Positions 1-11,042 of a DNA stretch of 64,000 nt are shown here, one piece after another (positions within the stretch are counted from its first letter, which is position 1; every line of letters starts with the position of its first letter). The notes under the pieces are model-generated. The model ran no database searches and had not been told where the DNA came from. It saw nothing but the letters and a program-made list of their open reading frames with translations. Made by a program: the position numbers and the translations under genes. This DNA is from Narthecium ossifragum. Lineage: Eukaryota; Streptophyta; Magnoliopsida; Dioscoreales; Nartheciaceae. Location of the stretch: contig OY986964.1 in the NCBI GenBank assembly GCA_963920575.1, positions 14,001,460 to 14,065,459 of the forward strand, read 5' to 3'.

Positions 1-5
1 GTCCA

Positions 6-944
6 GTTGATCAGAGGGAGCCTGATCCTGCTAGATATGTGCCCAAAGGACCTTTCCCTTATACACTGATAGATCTTTCCTCTAGACCCAATAAGAAATC
101 ATATGTAGAGGAATTCATGGAGATATTCAAGCGAGTAAACATCAATATACCACTTTCAGAGGCCATCCGACAATTCCCTTCCTAGGCAAAATTTCTGAAA
201 GACCTTTGTACCCAAAAACACAAATCCAAATCTCAGGTCTCTAAGAAAATCTTTCTGACTGAACATGTAAGTTCGATCCTGAAGTATGATACTCCACCAA
301 AACTTAAGGATCCAGGCACCCCAACAATTTCTTGTTGTATAAGAGACTATTATATTGATGGTGCTCTTCTTGATCTTGGTGCTAGCCTTAATTTACTGCC
401 ATATTCCCTATATCAAAAATTTGCCATGAATGATTTGAAACCTACGACAGTAACCCTTCAGTTAGCTAATAGATCCCTCAAGGCGTCACGAGGTATCTTG
501 GAGGATGTGCTGTTCAAGGTTGATAGCTTCATTTTTCCTGTTGACTTCACTGTCTTAGACATGGAGCCCGTTATTCTTTGCAAGAAATCCGTGCCTATTA
601 TCTTAGGTCGACCTTTCCTAGCTACTGCAAATGCTTGTAATAATTGTCGTACTTGTGTTATGGATATCTCTTTTGGCAATATGAAGAAACGTTTGAATAT
701 ATTTAAGGATGCTCGTTTGCTTACAAATAATGACTGCTTTATTATTGATGTTATCAATGATTGTGTCTATATTTCTGATTCATCCTTATTTGACATTGAC
801 TTAGATACTAGACAATTTTGTGTTGATTATACTAAAACAAACTTATGCACGAAAATGTCAAAATTTTCTAAAGGTGAACCACCACCTCCTCCTTTACCTA
901 TATCTGCACCATCGTCCATGCCCACAACATCTATCTTGAAATGA
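6..944 (+). pseudogene. Athila copy B: gag-protease segment
   Basis: This encodes the end of the gag spacer and the aspartic protease of an Athila-lineage Ty3/gypsy element. The frame runs from base 6, meets one TAG at 183-185 where related copies have Tyr (QIPSY), and then stays open to 944. The protease motif DLGAS lies near 376-390 and is followed by the conserved stretch with LGRPFLATANA near 610-635. The C-terminal tail is acidic and then Pro-rich. The same domain order is seen at 54900-55870 and 62300-63000 in this window. No reverse transcriptase or integrase follows; the sequence passes directly to the post-integrase motif at 1259-1308, so pol has been lost. The 5' part lies outside the window. 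Confidence 0.85.
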
Positions 945-1325
945 AAACCATCTACCACTTCACTTACGGATTATCTCAAGGGTGATTTCATAACTATGGG
1001 GTAGAGATACCGTAAACCTGGGTGTAAGATGAAATATGAAGGTTTGATCCAAAATCGAAAAAAGGACGATACGTTGTCTTTTATGGAGGGTGGGGTTTTT
1101 AATACACTTGTCCGGAGGAAGGAATCAATAGATCTTCATCATCGAATGCTTGACATATTATGGGACAGAGTATAGTTAAACAATCATGTGGAGGAAATTA
1201 TCCTTGTGGGTTGAGTCTGTCAATCTGACGGATCTATGCTATAACTGACCTTTGAGGGACGTCTCGCGAAAGACGTAAAATTACGCGCTTACTGGGAGGC
1301 AACCCAGTTTTTAGGAGTTCTTATT
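945..1325 (+). other. Athila B: post-protease remnant, no gene
   Basis: This 380-base stretch joins the protease to the downstream region of the element. I see no open frame above background. It ends with the paired hairpins described separately and is cut at 1325 by the copia insertion. Confidence 0.6.
1259..1308 (+). promoter_or_regulatory. Athila tandem hairpin (copy B)
   Basis: There are two adjacent perfect inverted repeats: ACGTCT/AGACGT around CGCGAA (1259-1276) and ACTGGG/CCCAGT around AGGCAA (1291-1308). The same pair occurs on the minus strand in Athila A at 59680-59729, just after integrase. The position suggests a splice, translation or packaging signal between pol and the env-position ORF; that role is inference. 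Confidence 0.55.
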
Positions 1326-2359
1326 TGAAGCTCTAAGAGGGGGGGGGGGGGGTTATCTTAGGCTTTAAACAATAAAATCAATTAAGGAAATCTGAGTAGG
1401 AGGAGTCTAATCAAATAATATGCTTGCAATGATAAGAGAAGAAAATCTATATTAAAGCAAGGATGATAAGAGATGAGAGATAGAGAGATTGCACCAGATT
1501 TTATAGTGGTTCGGCAAACCTTGCCTACGTCCACTCTCTCAAGGCACTCCTTAAGGTTCCACTACTTGCAAGACCTCTTACAACTTGTCCACCAAGCTTT
1601 CGGGTGCTTGGCAACCTATCCACCAAGCTTACGGGTGCTTGACAACCTTACAATCTCTCCATGCTCTCTCTTGGATATTTCTCTCAATGTCTACTTCACA
1701 CTTGAAGTAGCTTTACAAAGGTTTAGCTCACTAATAAGATATAGAAACTTGCTAGAATATGATTACAATAATCCATTAGCTCCCTCAAAGTTCCAGCCAA
1801 GTTTGCTACAACCTCCATCTTATAGCTGAGCTTCAAAGCCCTCCAAATAGCCTCCCAACGGCTAGTTTTTGTTCCTGCAACGGCTCTTTAACGGCTCTTT
1901 CCTGGGCTCACGGTCGACCGTCGCATCGTCTGTGACATCGCCCTCCAGGCTTTCCTTGAGCCACGGTCGATCCACCTATCGACTGTCACGCCTCACGGTC
2001 GACCGTCACATCGACCGTAACATCGTCCGTCAGGCTCTGTTGTGAAAACCGCTTCCCAGGGTCGATGCATCGATCGACCGTCGCTCCTTTGAGCCAAGTC
2101 ACATAGGCCACGATCAATCGGTCCATCGACCGTCACATCGACCGTCGCCTATTTTCCCATGTTTAGCTTCCGCGATCGATCCTTCCATCAACCGCCATAT
2201 CCCACGGTCGATCCATGCATCATCCGTCGCATAGACCGTCAGTACAAAAACTCATTAAATATGATTTTAATGCTTTCCAAATTAAGGGATAATAATATTA
2301 AATCAATGTTTTATCATCAATTATATATTGACATCATCAAAACAATATCTGGGCTAACA
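1326..2359 (-). repeat. Copia-1 3' LTR
   Basis: On the minus strand it starts TGTTAGCCCAG and ends GAGCTTCA. It pairs with 5653-6688 along its whole length. A poly-G run of about 15 near 1340-1354 is only seven G in the partner, and the partner carries an extra short palindrome-bearing segment. The two 118-residue frames at 1473-1829 and 5793-6149 are the same LTR sequence, not genes. Confidence 0.9.
1909..2240. repeat. Palindrome cluster, GGTCGACC type
   Basis: This holds about ten copies of ACGGTCGAYC or its complement in both orientations, spaced roughly 15-40 bp, within the Copia-1 3' LTR. Confidence 0.8.
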
Positions 2360-3496
2360 ATCTCCCTCTTTTTTATGATGGCAACCTTTTAAATTGTGAT
2401 GATAAAACCATGAAAGCTCCCTCTTAATTCATGCATCCATTTACCTCATAAAATATGTACTAAAGTGAATTTAACTGAGGCATGCAAGTCATATGCTACT
2501 AAAAAGATATATCATGCTTGATTATAGGTCAAAAGATATGAAGGTGCAAAATATGACCTATGTACCTCATGAGACATTATATTTGAGCATGAATTATATT
2601 CTCATGAAATCTCCAGTAAATCCTTTAAATATCAAAAGATTTCATGAATGTAGAATATAAGGTTTTAAGAGCTTTCAAAAACTGATATCACAATATTTCT
2701 CCCTCTTTGACATCGTCAAAAAGATTTGGTAGAGGAGGAAGAGGAATCAAGTTAAATCAGCAAAATATTTCTTAAGAGAACCAATAGAAAGTTTTAAAAT
2801 CATCTCAAAACAATATACCAAATGAAGATTTACGATCAAAACAGTCATTTTTAAAAGCAATCAATTCTTCACATAAAAGACTTTCTTAAACCATTTTTAA
2901 ACATGAAATTTCTTTAAATAAAAAATGGAATAAGAAGATGTAATGGAGGAGACATATATCGAAAATTAAGACATACCTCCATTACCTTTAACCCCATATT
3001 GTTATCCTCCTTTAAATACCTTGTGCCTCCACTTGTCAATTTTATTTTCTTTTACTCCAAATGCAGTTAAACAAAGATTTGCAGTTTCTTTTTCTTCTTC
3101 TTCTTCTTCTTCTTCTTCTTCTTCTTCGGCGGTGGAGCTCGAGTCACTTTCTTCCTTGGCCTTCTTCTTCTTCTTTGAAGATTTCTTGGGCTTTGGACAA
3201 TCCGACATGTAATGTCTGGGCTTCCTACACTCATAACAAGTAATTTTATTTAAGTAAGAAGAGGAGTTTCCTTTTTCACCTTTGCAATTTTTCTTTCCTT
3301 GATTCTTGATGATTCGTTGGATTCTTCTTGTGATCTTTTGCATCTCCACATCATCATCTTCATCGCTTGAATCGGATGAATCCTTGTATGATGACTTGAA
3401 AGCAATGGTTTTCTTTTTCTTCCTTTCTCCATCATTGCTCCTCTCCATGTTCATCTCATATGTCATGAGAGAACCCATTAGCTCATCAAGGGACAG

Positions 3497-5001
3497 TGAT
3501 GAGTGCATGAAAGTGCACTCTGAATAGTCTTATAACCATCTCAATTATTAGATTATTATCCTTAATCAACATCTTTATTACTATTTTTATATCTATATGT
3601 TGCTTCACATAGTTATTTGGAATATGCAGGAAAGTGGAGTTAAAGAAGCAAAGATATGTCATATTCAACATCAGATCTGTACCTGCTCAGAACGAACCAG
3701 ATAATCTTCTATACATGGTTGGAAAGATCTTGAAGTCTAGTTTCGGGAGAATTTTATGGTTCGTGATTTGCAGCTGCATAGAGGAAGTTACAGTGTTTTT
3801 CGTACCAGTGCGCAGGGCAGAATAGCTGAAGAAAGATGCAGGAAATAATAGATCGATCTTCTTTACAAGAAAGATCGATCCTTGTGGGCGTCGTCAACAA
3901 CTGATGAAAGAGATCGATCTCTTCCTTGAAAAAGATCGATCTGAACCAGGGCGTGTTGGAAGGAGCCTAGTCTACGGAGAAAGAAGATCGATCCTTTCCT
4001 TAAAGAGATCAATCTTAGTCGGGGTGAACCACATTACGAAAATTGAGAAAAGAAAGAAGATCGATCTCTATCCTAAAGAAGATCGATCTCTTGTCGGACG
4101 ACCTGAAAATGAACGGACCAGATTTAATCCAAAGGCTGAAGTAAAGTTAGGGTTTCTTACCCCTATTTAAGGAGGTCGTCCAAGACTTATGGGGGGAGGT
4201 TAGCCAACACTATTGGAGGAGTTTTGAAGGCCGGAAAGAGGGGAGAAGACCGCACGAAGATCTAGGGTTTTTCTTTCTTATCTTTCTTATGAATATCTTG
4301 GTTGTTTTTATGAACATGATTGGCTAATCCCTTTGCTAAGGAACCGATGTAGCCTAACTGAATCATTCTATGTTATTGGATCATGATTATTTAATCAGTT
4401 TATTTTCCTTGTTTCATTCATTAGTAGAACTGAGATCTTTAATACCTTTATCTGGCCAATAGGAGTATTATAGATTGTTTTATGTGAGATTGGGCGAGGG
4501 TTCATTCCCTAATCTTGCAGGATCTATGAATGAATGAGATTTAGTCGAAGCCGGGTTCAAGCTAAGACACTTCTTGGTTCATAATTGTTCTTCAGAGCTT
4601 AATGGATTCTTGGTTAACACTTAGTTATGGGTTCATAAGCTAGGGTTAATTGGGGGTACTTGGTGAAGACCGCGATCGAACGAATCATCATACCGAAAGA
4701 ACGAATCCTTGGAATTAAACTGAAATCTTGATTGATTCAATGCATAGAATGAGGATGTTACGGTGAAATCGGAACCTTAGTATTCATCCATCATATTTCC
4801 ATCATTTTCTTATTTTGTTATTTGATCTTCTATTTTTGAGACTTCATATTTCTTATTTTCCCTCTTTTATTTTCTTTCTTTTCTGTTCTTTAGCGTTTCA
4901 CTTTAATAATCTCTACAAATCTCTGTGGGTACGATACTCGTCTTGCTACTATACTGATTGCACCGATTCGTATACTTGCGAGATATAAAATTTATTCATC
5001 A
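3497..5001 (+). repeat. Solo LTR, Athila type
   Basis: It begins TGATGAG and ends TTCATCA, with a perfect 5-bp target duplication GACAG at 3492-3496 and 5002-5006. It interrupts Copia-1 gag between codons that are adjacent in Copia-2. The LTR 3' end has the usual Athila run (CTCTGTGGGTACGATACTCG near 4920). It contains an AGATCGATCT palindrome cluster. Confidence 0.9.
3850..4090. repeat. Palindrome cluster, AGATCGATCT type
   Basis: This holds seven or eight copies of AGATCGATCY, mostly as pairs 12-20 bp apart that could fold on each other, inside the solo Athila LTR. Confidence 0.8.
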
Positions 5002-5638
5002 GACAGCTTGGTTAAATCTTTAGCTTCTTCGATTGCTATCACCTTGGGATCCCATGTCTTAGGTAGACATCTAAGGATCTTTCTTACCATCTCATCATTA
5101 GTATAGCTTTTACCAAGAGAATCAAGAACATTAATGATATTGGTAAAGCGAATAAACATCTCATTTATATCTTCATCATCCTTCATGGAAAATAACTCAT
5201 AATCATTAACAAGCATGCTAATCTTAGACTCCTTGACACGGCTTGTTCCCTCATAGGTAACTTCAAGTTTTTCTCATATTTCCTTAGCCGTTTTACATGC
5301 AGAAATTCTATTAAATTCATCAGGGCTAAGGGCACAAAATAGAAAAATTTTCGCTTTGGCATTTACTTGAAGTTTTCTAAAATCAGCAGGACTAAATTCA
5401 TTCTTAGATTTTGAAACTTCTTTTCCGTCAATGATCTTGGAAGGGACAGAATCTCCATCTTCTATTATCAACCATGCATCATAATCCATGGATTGAATGA
5501 AGATTTTCATTTTGGTTTTCCAATAGGTGTAATTAAATCCATTAAAGTAGGGTGGTCTATTGGTAGATTGTCCCTCTATGATTTCCATATTGATTTAGGA
5601 TCCTCTAAGGGTAGTTACACCACAAAATTAGAGACCTA

Positions 5639-5650
5639 GCTCTGATACCA
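5639..5650 (-). other. Copia-1 primer binding site (tRNA-iMet)
   Basis: On the minus strand, TGGTATCAGAGC lies two bases after the 5' LTR end (5653). It is complementary to the 3' end of initiator tRNA-Met, as usual for plant copia elements. Confidence 0.9.
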
Positions 5651-5652
5651 AT

Positions 5653-6688
5653 TGAAGCTCTAAGAGGGGGGGTTATCTTAGGCTTTAAATAATAAAATCA
5701 ATTAAGGAAATCTGAGTAGGAGGAGTCTAATCAAATAATATGCTTGCAATGATAAGAGAAGAAAATCTATATTAAAGCAAGGATGATAAGAGATGAGAGA
5801 TAGAGAGATTGCACCAGATTTTATAGTGGTTCGGCAAACATTGCCTACGTCCACTCTCTCAAGGCACTACTTGAGGTTCCACTACTTGCAAGACCTCTTA
5901 CAAGTTGTCCACCAAGCTTCCGGGTGCTTAGCAACCTATTCACCAAGCTTATGGGTGCTTGGCAACCTTAAAATCTCTCCAAGCTCTCTATTGGATATTT
6001 CTCTCAATGTCTACTTCACACTTGAAGTAGTTTTACAAAGGTTTACCTCACTAATAAGAGATAGAAACTTGCTAGAATATGATTACAATAATCCCTTAGC
6101 TCCCTCTAAGTCCCAGCCAAGTTTGCTACAACCTCCATCTTATAGCTGAGCTTCAAAGCCCTCCAAATAGCCTCCCAAAGGCTAGTTTTTGTTCCTGCAA
6201 CGGCTCTTTTCTGGGCTCACGGTCGACCGTCGCATCGTCCGTGACATTGTCCGCCAGGCTTTCCTAGAGCCACGGTCGATCCACCTATCGACCATCACGC
6301 CTCACGGTCGATCCACCTATCAACCGTCACGCCTCACGGTCGACCGTCATATCGACCGCGACATTGTCCGTCAGGCTCTGTTGCGAAAACCGCTTCCCAG
6401 GGTCGATGCACCGATCGACCGTCGCTCCTTTAAACCAAGTCACATAGGCCACGGTCGATCGGTCCATCGACCGTCGCCTATTTTCCCATGTTTAGCTTCC
6501 GCGGTCGATCCTTCCATCAACCGCCATATCCCACGGTCGATCCATGCATCATCCGTCGCATCGACCATCAGTACAAAAACTCATTAAATATGATTTTAAT
6601 GCTTTCCAAATTAAGGGATAATAATAGTAAATTAATGTTTTATCATCAATTATATATTGACATCATCAAAACAATATCTGGGCTAACA
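5653..6688 (-). repeat. Copia-1 5' LTR
   Basis: This is the partner of 1326-2359, with the primer site immediately inside it. Few differences separate the two LTRs, so the insertion is relatively young. Confidence 0.9.
6218..6570. repeat. Palindrome cluster, GGTCGACC type
   Basis: This is the 5' LTR counterpart of 1909-2240, lengthened by one extra CACGGTCGATCC/ATCAACCGTCACG unit near 6302-6334. Confidence 0.8.
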
Positions 6689-9065
6689 ATTAATTTTTAA
6701 GATTTTTCCTGAGTTTTTAGGATTTTTCAATGATTTTTTCCCCATTTTTTTTATTTTTTTCGGAATTTCCTTATTTTTTCCATGAGTTTTTCCCTCTCCT
6801 TCTCGTCTCGGCTCACCAGCGAGCCACGGACTCATCCCCCTGGCTCTATCGGCTAGTCCTTAAGCCGTTAACCTTCGCCGCCTGTCGCCACCTCTCCGGC
6901 CGCCCTCATCCCTCCAAACCAGCACCATAACCTCCGCCAACCTTCCACTTCTTCAATCCTATCCTCCTCTTCCCTCGAAACCTTCTCCTCTGACGCCGGT
7001 AATCCCCTCGCCCGTCATCGACACCTTCATCCACGTCCCCCCACTACTCCGAACCACTTCCAAAACGTTCCAAAGGCCACCACGAACCTTCCCCCACCAT
7101 CAAAACACTTGCTTGCTGACTGGATCATTGGATCACACTTCTGACGGTCTCAACCTATCCGACCACCTTAAATCCGTGACCTGGAGCCCTCAATCCTTTG
7201 ATCAGACACCAATGGATAGTTCCCCGAGCTTGCACGATGCTTCCTATCCTTTCCCCGTCCTCCGGCGACGACGTTTCACCGTCGATCTACCTCCAGCGAG
7301 CTCTTAGCCGTCCGACTGCTACAGAACTCGATTTAGGTGCTACAGTGCTTCCATTTCCGATTGGACCGCTTCGATCTTCAATCAGGATGATATTATCGCT
7401 GCTTAATATTTTGGATGTTGTGCATGGATGATTCGACGTATTTTCATGTTTTCTTGTATATATTTTAAATTTAATGTGGATAAATGGTTGTACAGGTTTC
7501 TTAGTTATTATATTCAAAGGAGACTCTGTCGAAATTTTGACTAATTTTTATGCCTTCCCCGCTATTTCTTTTCTATTTTTCTTGATCTTGTGGAAAGGTA
7601 CTTCTTTTACTGGCAGGGGTAAATATATTTGGATCTCGATCAGATATGGGTGATGTCTACCTTTTGGGGGAAGTTTTCATTCTTTATACCTCTTATTTTC
7701 TGTGGTTTATACTTGAAATATTTTTATGTGCTGCACTTGTTTAGCCTTGAGGTACATGATATGATTGGCAGGGTATAATTCATTGTTATTGGTGGAGAAT
7801 TGCTAACCTTTAATTAGACGAGAGAGAAATATATTTTTGGGGCCTTCATTATGGTTATCTCTACTCTTTATTCTTTGCTTTATTTTTATGACTTTGTGTA
7901 ATTGGGCACAATTACATTTAAGTTGGGGGTAGCATTCATAAATTTCATGCTCATATTTTTTTTTCTGATAAACCGATATTATACACCCTTGAGCTATGTC
8001 ATGAGAATGAAATTATGATATTTATTGATGAAAGATGTTTGATTTAGAAATATATTTTATGATTTCCTCCGATTCTCATATGTGATATAAGAAATAGCTA
8101 AATTTTTGCTATGCATGATATTATTTCTATACTTCAACACTTTTGCCATGAATTGAGGATGACTTGACATATACTACCGCACATATTCACTTTCACATGT
8201 TGATGAGTTGAGATTAGATTCTAAGCATGATACTATGATAAATTTATGATCTTATGCTATGTTACATGAAAGTTTGCAAGTGAAAAAAGAGCTTTATATG
8301 CAAAAAAGGGTCTCATACTTAGTAACCGGACAAGGTGCCTAACAAGATGTGTTGTTCACGTAAAACAGTTGAAATTTCTGAAAAAAATGAATGACTAGTT
8401 ATGATTTGTAGCCTTCATGGTTTGAGCATTAGAGTCTGAAGGGTGTTCTACACTTAGTACCCTAAAGTCATCTGGTTTAGGAGTCACTGGCTTGAATCTC
8501 ATTACATGGACCATGAAGAAAGCTTAAGAAATCATAATATTGCACATGTCATATATGAAAAAAAAGATTACAAAAGTGGTGAATGAAAATATGTACTTGG
8601 CCAAGTTTGTATGCTTGAATGGTTGAAGTGTTTAGATATAATTGATGCTCTAAAGCATGTGGAACTCTATTCACACACAGAAGTGTTAAAGTTGTTTTTA
8701 ATTATGCTTAAATATGTTGAAGTGTTGGAAATGTGTTTGGCATGCATTAATTTGCTATTATTTTATCTTGCTATGGGTAGAAGAATAAATTCATGGGTAT
8801 GATTTCTATTTTATGCATTGGAATTGATGAGTATTGTAATTTATTTTTAAATGATATATTCAAGGGAAAGTATAGATGTTTCTGGGTATCATCCCTAAAA
8901 ACCCTCAGGATACTATAACTCCTCCACTGGAGTAACCCAAGGGTTTAAAGGCTTATTACATATGTTCAATGCAATCGTGAGACCTACGAAAGTGGCTAGT
9001 TAGATTTATTGCTTTTTTTTATCTTTTCTTTGCTCGAGGACTAGCGAAGCGTAAATTGAAGGATG
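6689..9065 (+). other. Athila B: 3' noncoding region
   Basis: This corresponds to the region between integrase and the 3' LTR in Athila A (56098-59660, minus), but without the env-position ORF. 6700-7440 is a pyrimidine-rich leader-like stretch with no convincing gene. An internal purine tract (AAGTTGGGGGTAG) is at about 7918-7930. Two blocks at about 8430-8530 and 8870-9040 align closely with 56640-56790 and 56130-56290 read on the other strand. The segment ends with the degenerate purine tract before the LTR at 9066. Confidence 0.7.
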
Positions 9066-10449
9066 TGATGAGACATGAATTATGCACAATTAAACCCCTT
9101 AAATTACCTTTGTTACTAAGAGTAGGTGTATTTGATATCTTATTGTTTGATTTCAGGTTTAAGTAGGATTTGAGAAGAAATACAAGAAATTCAGCCAAAA
9201 ATTATTAAATTCTACAAAACGACTACTTCGTCGATGATTTGGAAATAAATCACCAGATATTCTACCAAAATCTAAATATTCTGCAATTCTGGAATAAGAA
9301 AGAAGAATTCCAGAGCTACAACTTTCATGTTGAAGACTTTGTGAGATTCCATATACATTGGCGCCAGTTTTGAAACAAAGTTGGATCTATGAAAGCTGAA
9401 ATTTGAGAAAGGCTGAAATTAATTAATGACGTGGTAGTGAAGACCCAGTCAAACCGACTGGAGCGATGGATCGATTTTGAGTCCGATAGGTCGCTCGGAT
9501 GACGTCATCAGTACGAAATTTAAGGAAATTACAGTTTAACCTCAGTTATTAACTCCTAGTTCTGGGATTAAGAGTTTCTATTACATAAAGGGGTTATTCC
9601 AACAGAAAATTATCATCTTTTGGACCACTTTTGGAGGAGAAGGCTAGGGTTTTGAAGATGGAGATCTTTCTGCGAGGATCAACGGCTTCCTTCCCAACAC
9701 CTATGGATCTTTCCCAGAAGATGAGTAACTAATTCTTAAACTTAGGGATCTCATAAAACCCTAGTGTAACATTTTATTTTCTTTGGTTTGATTCTTGTAA
9801 ACTTCTTCTCAACATGATCTCATAAATATGGTTTTAATGATTAAAGATTTGAAGAAACATAGTTCCTTTGAAGTATTTTCCGTAGTATAAGCTTTTCGTG
9901 ATTGTTTATATAGATTTATGAGATGGTTTTCATATAATTTATGATTTACTTTTGAGATAGGCTATGCTATGCTATGATAGGTTGTGCCAAGGTCATTAGT
10001 AGTAGTATAACTTAAAATAATCGTAGGATCGAAGACAACCTATGCCAAGAAAGATAAGTTATGTCGTTAGGAACATAAATCTTATTTTAGGGATTCATGT
10101 GAGCTTGTAGCCATATGATCCATAATGTTGTGAGAAGTGAGCAAGAGGATAACTAGACAAGATTGAAGGTGAAGCTAGGGTGGATTGAGTAATCCCTAGA
10201 TAATTCATAACTTGGTTCAACTCCCGATCACTTTACTTGCTTTCTTAGATAATTTTTAGATAATGCAACCCACCTTTTGATTACTCCGCTTAGGAATCAG
10301 TTTCGAGAATTGATTTTACTTTCCAACGTTTTTCCTATGGATCGACTCCGAACTTCACCACTTGTCTACCCTGTAGGATAGTGACAGGATAAGGATTATA
10401 TTTTGATTGAAGTTTGTTGTGCTTTAACGACATGCTTCGCAACACATCA
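9066..10449 (+). repeat. Athila B 3' LTR
   Basis: It starts TGATGAGACATG, follows the conserved 3' internal sequence, and ends CAACACATCA. The first 200 bases align with the LTR starts at 51260 (+) and 56097 (-). The 3' part has the CCTATGGATCGACTCC run common to Athila LTR ends. Confidence 0.85.
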
Positions 10450-11042
10450 CACGCCACATCAAAAGTATGATGCTTTTATACACACACATGAACATTTATA
10501 CACGTGTGTGTTTCAATTTATACGCGTGTAGGAACACGTGTGTGAGCTGGTAATACATGCGAAAAGCATGTAAATCTCGTTCACGTTCATAAATTTTATA
10601 CACATGCGTAGCCTATAAATACTCGTGAAAAGAACTTCGGACACATATGTAGAATTTTATACAAACGCATCTTATAATTATACCCATGCTTCTATAACTT
10701 ACCCCTCGGCCTCCGGTGTGAGTCTTTTAATCTTCATCTCTTCCACCACTTGAGCTAATTCTTCGTCTCCACCAGGACATGGTTCGACAGGTGTATTCAG
10801 ATCAATGCTATCCAGTATACGGGGAATAGTTGCTAGCTCTAACAGCGAGACGTCGTTGTTCAAGCTGAGACAGTGTGGGATGCATTCGAACGCGAGAAAA
10901 CTACCTTATTCTTTAGTGAGCAATGGACGAGACGCATCTCATTGCCTTGCATGTGCGGAGAGCTCTCTCTGGTGAACTATGTTGGCGAATAAAACTAAGA
11001 TGTCCTAAGGTAGAGATGAGGAGGCAGTGGAAAGGGAGAAGA
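10450..11042. other. Unassigned flank; possible exon at 10699-10905 (-)
   Basis: 10465-10690 has repeated TTATACAC and ACACGTGTGT words. On the minus strand 10905 to 10699 reads open for 68 codons, with unbiased composition and Glu/Val-rich ends. The frame closes on a TAA that overlaps a GTAAGT-like splice donor (GAGGGGTAAGTT). I do not recognise the product. With 13511-13640 it may be a minus-strand gene interrupted by the solo LTR. Confidence 0.3.

Larger units (their letters stand above)
3002..5588 (-). pseudogene. Copia-1 gag, interrupted
   Basis: This is a copia-type capsid protein. From ATG at 5588 the N-terminal part includes the conserved YFNGFNYTYWKTKM segment and continues to about 5007. 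It breaks at a solo LTR (3497-5001) and resumes at 3496 with LSLDELMGSL. A CCHC zinc knuckle (CYECRKPRHYMSDC) lies near 3195-3240. After it come Lys-rich and acidic runs, including about 13 Glu encoded by a TTC/GAA repeat at 3088-3127. An in-frame TGA at 5274-5276 stands where the sister copy has Trp. The frame ends at 3002, much earlier than in Copia-2. Two independent lesions make it non-functional. Confidence 0.85.
1326..6688 (-). mobile_element. Copia-1: gag-only SIRE/Maximus-like Ty1/copia element
   Basis: This is a complete LTR-internal-LTR unit on the minus strand. The LTRs are 1034 and 1036 bp and closely similar. The primer site matches initiator tRNA-Met (5639-5650), and a purine tract abuts the 3' LTR (2360-2375 region). 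The internal part encodes only gag (5588 to about 3002); no protease, integrase, RT or RNase H is present. A second purine-rich site in the 3' internal region (near 2695-2710, minus) and a gag with long coiled or acidic tail match the SIRE/Maximus lineage. A solo Athila LTR is inserted in gag. The flanking pentamers (TTATT left, ATTAA right) do not match, so the target duplication is lost or the ends were rearranged. Confidence 0.85.

Noticed and set aside
3021..3243. Poly-Ser and poly-Leu frames on the plus strand
   Set aside because: They are antisense frames of the TTC/GAA repeat that codes for poly-Glu in Copia-1 gag.
1473..6149. Two near-identical 118-residue proteins
   Set aside because: They are the same segment of the two Copia-1 LTRs, antisense to the element.
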